From Sneathiella limimaris (GTDB lineage Bacteria; Pseudomonadota; Alphaproteobacteria; Sneathiellales; Sneathiellaceae), in the NCBI RefSeq assembly GCF_012932565.1, contig NZ_JABBYJ010000001.1, positions 1,426,001-1,490,000 of the forward strand: DNA of 64,000 nucleotides. The letters are read 5' to 3'. Of the stretch, positions 61,464 through 64,000 are shown one piece after another. The notes under the pieces were generated by a model, which had not been told where the DNA came from, did not search any database, and was given only the letters and a program-made list of their open reading frames with translations. Position 1 is the first letter of the stretch; each line of letters starts with the position of its first letter. The translations under genes and the position numbers were made by a program.

Positions 61464-62897
61464 GTGAAAAAAACACTCCAAAAGCTGTTGCGCTTGACTA
61501 ACACTGAGTCTTCCCCAGAAAACAGGGAGGGCGGGAAGAGTGTTCAGAAGGTAAAAGAAAATCCCGCCTCCTTAAAGAAGGAACTTCAGCAGCAGAAGCT
61601 AGAGATTACTAAACTGACCCGACAGTTGGAGCAGTCGAGAGCGGCTGTCAAAACGGTAAGGGCAAATTTCCGTTCCGCCAACAAGATCTGGAAGCGACAT
61701 TTTGACCGTGTTTTTGGGTATGCGGACTGGGTTGAGGCTGCGCTTGGCTCGGAAGAGTATGATCTATGTTTATTGCATGACAGTTTGGGGCTTGAGGCAG
61801 CGCGTGTGGTCAAGGAGCGCTATGGCTGTCCCCTGGTTTATGACGGGGTTGAATATCCAGAATATAGCGGCCGCTCTGGCCGGGCTGGTGAGATGTTTGC
61901 GGCTGAGAAGCGGGGCACGGCGCTGGTCCACCGGCATGAGCTGGAGATCTACCGGCAGCTGGATGCACTGATGGTCGGCACTCGTGGGGTTGCGGGCTGG
62001 TATGGGGCTCAGGACGGGGTGGTTCCGGCCAAGATTGTCCGCAACTGCCTGGATTATGAAGAGGTTGAGCGGGATGACGAGATCCGTCGGGATTGTGGCC
62101 TGAAACCAGAGGACAGGCTGGTTCTGTATCCGAACTCGGTCTTTATTGATTGTGGGGTTGAGGAGACGGTGACGGCGCTGAAGCATCTGCCGGAAACGGT
62201 TCACCTGGCGATCATGGGGTGGATCCCGGCGTTTCTGGGCGATCCGTTGAAGGAGCGAATTGCCCGTCAGGGCCTGGAAGGGCGGGTGCATTTTCTCGAC
62301 CTGAAGGGACCGGATGATCTGATCCGCTATCGCAGCGGGGCGGATATCGGAATCATTCCGATCCGCCCGACGATTGGCAATCATCGAACGATGCTGCCGA
62401 ACCGGGTGTTTGAGTTGATCATGAGCCGGGTGCCGATGCTGGTCTCGAGCCTGCCTTATGTGCAGGAGGTTGTCGAGACCTATGATTGTGGGGTTGTGTA
62501 TGAGGGGAGCCAGCCGGAGACGATAGCCCGATCCCTAGAGAAGATGCTGTCTCGTTTGGACTATTACCGGGAGCGGATGGAAGCGACGGCGAAGGAGATG
62601 TGCTGGTCACAGGAAGAGGGCGCCTTTGAGGCCGCGATGTCGCCGGTTCTGAGCCCCTCGGATCCCCCGAGGAAGATCCTGTGCCTGGCCAACAAGCCGC
62701 TGACGACGAACCGCCGGTTTTACCGACATACCCGGACCCTGGCCAACTGGGGGCATGACATCACCGTCATGGCACTCGAAATCCCCGACCCACAGCTCCA
62801 GGTCAACGGGGTCAGGTATATGGAAATGCCGTCAGAGGATGGTACAGAGCAGAAGAAAACTCCGAGAGGTGTTTCAAAAGCTTTATCCAAACGCTAG
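61464..62897 (+). CDS. Glycosyltransferase, repeat copy 2 (with N-terminal coiled coil)
   Basis: This 477-residue product starts at GTG 61464, without a clear ribosome site. Residues 1-72 are a basic N-terminus and coiled coil ('LKKELQQQKLEITKLTRQLE'). Residues 73-452 are the 1,140-bp repeat core: one GT-B glycosyltransferase plus half of a second. The end after 'NGVRY' is a different 24-residue tail ('MEMPSEDGTEQKK...'). The protein at 62954 has the same coiled-coil-plus-GT plan, so copy 2 looks like the native form and copy 1 the derived one. The half domain at the end suggests that the ancestor was a longer tandem glycosyltransferase. Confidence 0.78.
   Translation: MKKTLQKLLRLTNTESSPENREGGKSVQKVKENPASLKKELQQQKLEITKLTRQLEQSRAAVKTVRANFRSANKIWKRHFDRVFGYADWVEAALGSEEYDLCLLHDSLGLEAARVVKERYGCPLVYDGVEYPEYSGRSGRAGEMFAAEKRGTALVHRHELEIYRQLDALMVGTRGVAGWYGAQDGVVPAKIVRNCLDYEEVERDDEIRRDCGLKPEDRLVLYPNSVFIDCGVEETVTALKHLPETVHLAIMGWIPAFLGDPLKERIARQGLEGRVHFLDLKGPDDLIRYRSGADIGIIPIRPTIGNHRTMLPNRVFELIMSRVPMLVSSLPYVQEVVETYDCGVVYEGSQPETIARSLEKMLSRLDYYRERMEATAKEMCWSQEEGAFEAAMSPVLSPSDPPRKILCLANKPLTTNRRFYRHTRTLANWGHDITVMALEIPDPQLQVNGVRYMEMPSEDGTEQKKTPRGVSKALSKR
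61680..62819 (+). repeat. 1,140-bp identical direct repeat, copy 2
   Basis: Identical to 38945-40084, base by base as read, in the same orientation. The segment between the copies (40085-61679) contains the KpsD-like channel, most sugar-nucleotide genes and the RTX gene. Recombination between the copies would remove 22,735 bp. Confidence 0.97.
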
Positions 62898-62953
62898 AAC
62901 TTTCTATATCTCCTGCTAAAGTGATGACATTCGGATACTAAGCTCGGTGAGTT

Positions 62954-64000
62954 ATGAAGTGGTTTTTTGATTTTACGTCCAGGTGGAAGAAACAGGGATC
63001 CTCTCGAGGAGGTGGCCAGCGCATTCTGGCTGAACTGAAAAAAACTGATCCGGAAGCGCACGAAAAAATTTCCAGGCATATTCAGCAGGTCAAGTTTCAG
63101 CTGAGAAAAACCAACAAGGCGCTGCTTGAACGGCTAGCGGATCTGGAGAAAAAACGTCTGGCGCTGCTGAAGCGGATTGGAGAGCTGGAAGAGCGCCGCG
63201 ATACTGTTGTTGCAAACTACAATGAGCTTCGTAAAAACCGAAACTATGCCTTGTGGCTTCGGCATTTGAAGAAAACCTTCGATTTCGCGCAATTTGCCTA
63301 CGAAGATATTACCGATGGACCAGTCAGGCTATGTTTGGCCCATGATACATACTCATTGCAGGCCGCAGAGCTATTTCGAAAGAAATATGGCGCCAGAGTG
63401 CTTTATGATGCCGTAGAGGTGCCGAACTATCGGGATCGATCTCTTGCCGCTCAAAAAGGGTATGCAACCAATATCTATGCCGCAGATTTTATCATGAGTA
63501 CTGAATATGAGTTGATCCGGCGGGCAGACAGTCTGATCAGTATTAGTGATGGATTGGCAGATGTGGTTGCCGAACAGACAGGGGCCGCGCGGCCAACCGT
63601 CGTGCGAAACTGTCGATATACGCAGCCTTTTAAATCCAGTAATTCAATCCGCAAGGATGTCGGTTGTAAGAAGGATGACAAGGTTGTCCTTTTTCTGAAT
63701 ACCATCAACTATGGGGATGGTTTTGAAGAAACGATGGAGGCGCTAAAAGAGCTTCCAGACTATATCCGGTTTGTCTTTCTGGGCGGTGTCCAACGTCTGG
63801 AAGGAGGCAAAGATATAAATGTCGAGCTCCGGAAAATCGGCTTGTTTGAAAGGTGTACATTTATTGAAGCCCGTGAGCCGAAAGAGCTGATCCGCTATAT
63901 CTCTGGTGCGGATATTATGGCTATTGTCAGAAGGCCCAGCAATTTAAACAATGAAATTAGTCTTCCTAATCGGGTGTTTGAGGCTATTTCAGCGTCTGTT
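62954..64000 (+). CDS. Glycosyltransferase with N-terminal coiled coil (cut by window edge)
   Basis: The frame opens at ATG 62954 and runs without a stop to base 64000 (349 residues). Residues 25-90 are coiled coil ('RLADLEKKRLALLKRIGELE'). The rest is a GT-B glycosyltransferase with 'CLAHDTYSLQAAELFRKKYG', 'YDAVEVPNYRDRS' and 'RPSNLNNEISLPNRVFEAIS'. It is a diverged paralogue of the repeat-copy proteins, with no long identical stretch. The sugar donor is unknown, and the C-terminal part lies outside the window. Confidence 0.85.
   Translation, partial: MKWFFDFTSRWKKQGSSRGGGQRILAELKKTDPEAHEKISRHIQQVKFQLRKTNKALLERLADLEKKRLALLKRIGELEERRDTVVANYNELRKNRNYALWLRHLKKTFDFAQFAYEDITDGPVRLCLAHDTYSLQAAELFRKKYGARVLYDAVEVPNYRDRSLAAQKGYATNIYAADFIMSTEYELIRRADSLISISDGLADVVAEQTGAARPTVVRNCRYTQPFKSSNSIRKDVGCKKDDKVVLFLNTINYGDGFEETMEALKELPDYIRFVFLGGVQRLEGGKDINVELRKIGLFERCTFIEAREPKELIRYISGADIMAIVRRPSNLNNEISLPNRVFEAISASV

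Noticed and set aside
38945-62819. Composite transposon made of the two 1,140-bp repeats
   Set aside because: The repeats encode a glycosyltransferase core, not a transposase. They have no terminal inverted repeats and no target-site duplication at their edges.

Overview
The window looks like a chromosomal piece of a marine or free-living alphaproteobacterium. The grounds are a CpdR-type response regulator next to an N-formylglutamate amidohydrolase and a tRNA-Val, a TipN-like polarity protein, DUF1285/DUF6111/DUF1194 proteins, a complete DctPQM TRAP transporter, and one perfect CtrA-type box (TTAA-N7-TTAA). A Sneathiella-like or other Rhodospirillales-related genus is a guess only. No rRNA, insertion sequence, prophage or CRISPR array was seen.

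Positions 1-31.6 kb are housekeeping and accessory genes in short operons. In order: the tail of a LysR-like regulator, AsmA and EamA proteins (minus), the TRAP operon dctPQM, a DUF1194 von Willebrand protein facing a flavin reductase, a short Arg-codon leader ORF with a terminator ahead of a GNAT acetyltransferase, a four-gene minus-strand MoxR/DUF58/BatA-DUF4159/membrane-protein operon, a plus-strand DUF1285/NUDIX/DUF6111/CCA-transferase operon, Ada, a lytic transglycosylase, N-formylglutamate amidohydrolase, CpdR and tRNA-Val(GAC). Next come an AT-rich singleton, a P-loop kinase behind a structured leader with mutually exclusive hairpins, MscS, an AsmA-like protein, an acyl-CoA racemase/transferase, a 1,072-residue TipN-like coiled-coil protein and a Tic20/DUF4870-like protein.

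Positions 31.7-64 kb form a surface-polysaccharide locus that is visibly AT-richer. A group 2/3 capsule export set (KpsC/S-like, KpsE, KpsT, KpsM) lies on the minus strand. The outer-membrane exporter (KpsD/Wza-like) is on the plus strand about 6 kb away. Between and beyond are sugar-nucleotide enzymes (a CapD/WbpM-like dehydratase, a Gfo/Idh/MocA dehydrogenase, two DegT aminotransferases, two left-handed beta-helix acyltransferases, an SDR epimerase), several glycosyltransferases, two sulfotransferases (one fused to a deacetylase-like domain), and a 1,387-residue M10/RTX metalloprotease-like protein. Together they suggest a sulfated, amino-sugar-containing capsule exported by an ABC pathway, with a type I-secreted calcium-binding protein beside it.

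The most striking structure is a 1,140-bp direct repeat at 38945-40084 and 61680-62819, identical on reading every base. It encodes a glycosyltransferase core embedded in two genes with different 5' and 3' ends. The copies are 22,735 bp apart and bracket the second half of the capsule locus and the RTX gene, so recombination between them could delete or amplify that segment.
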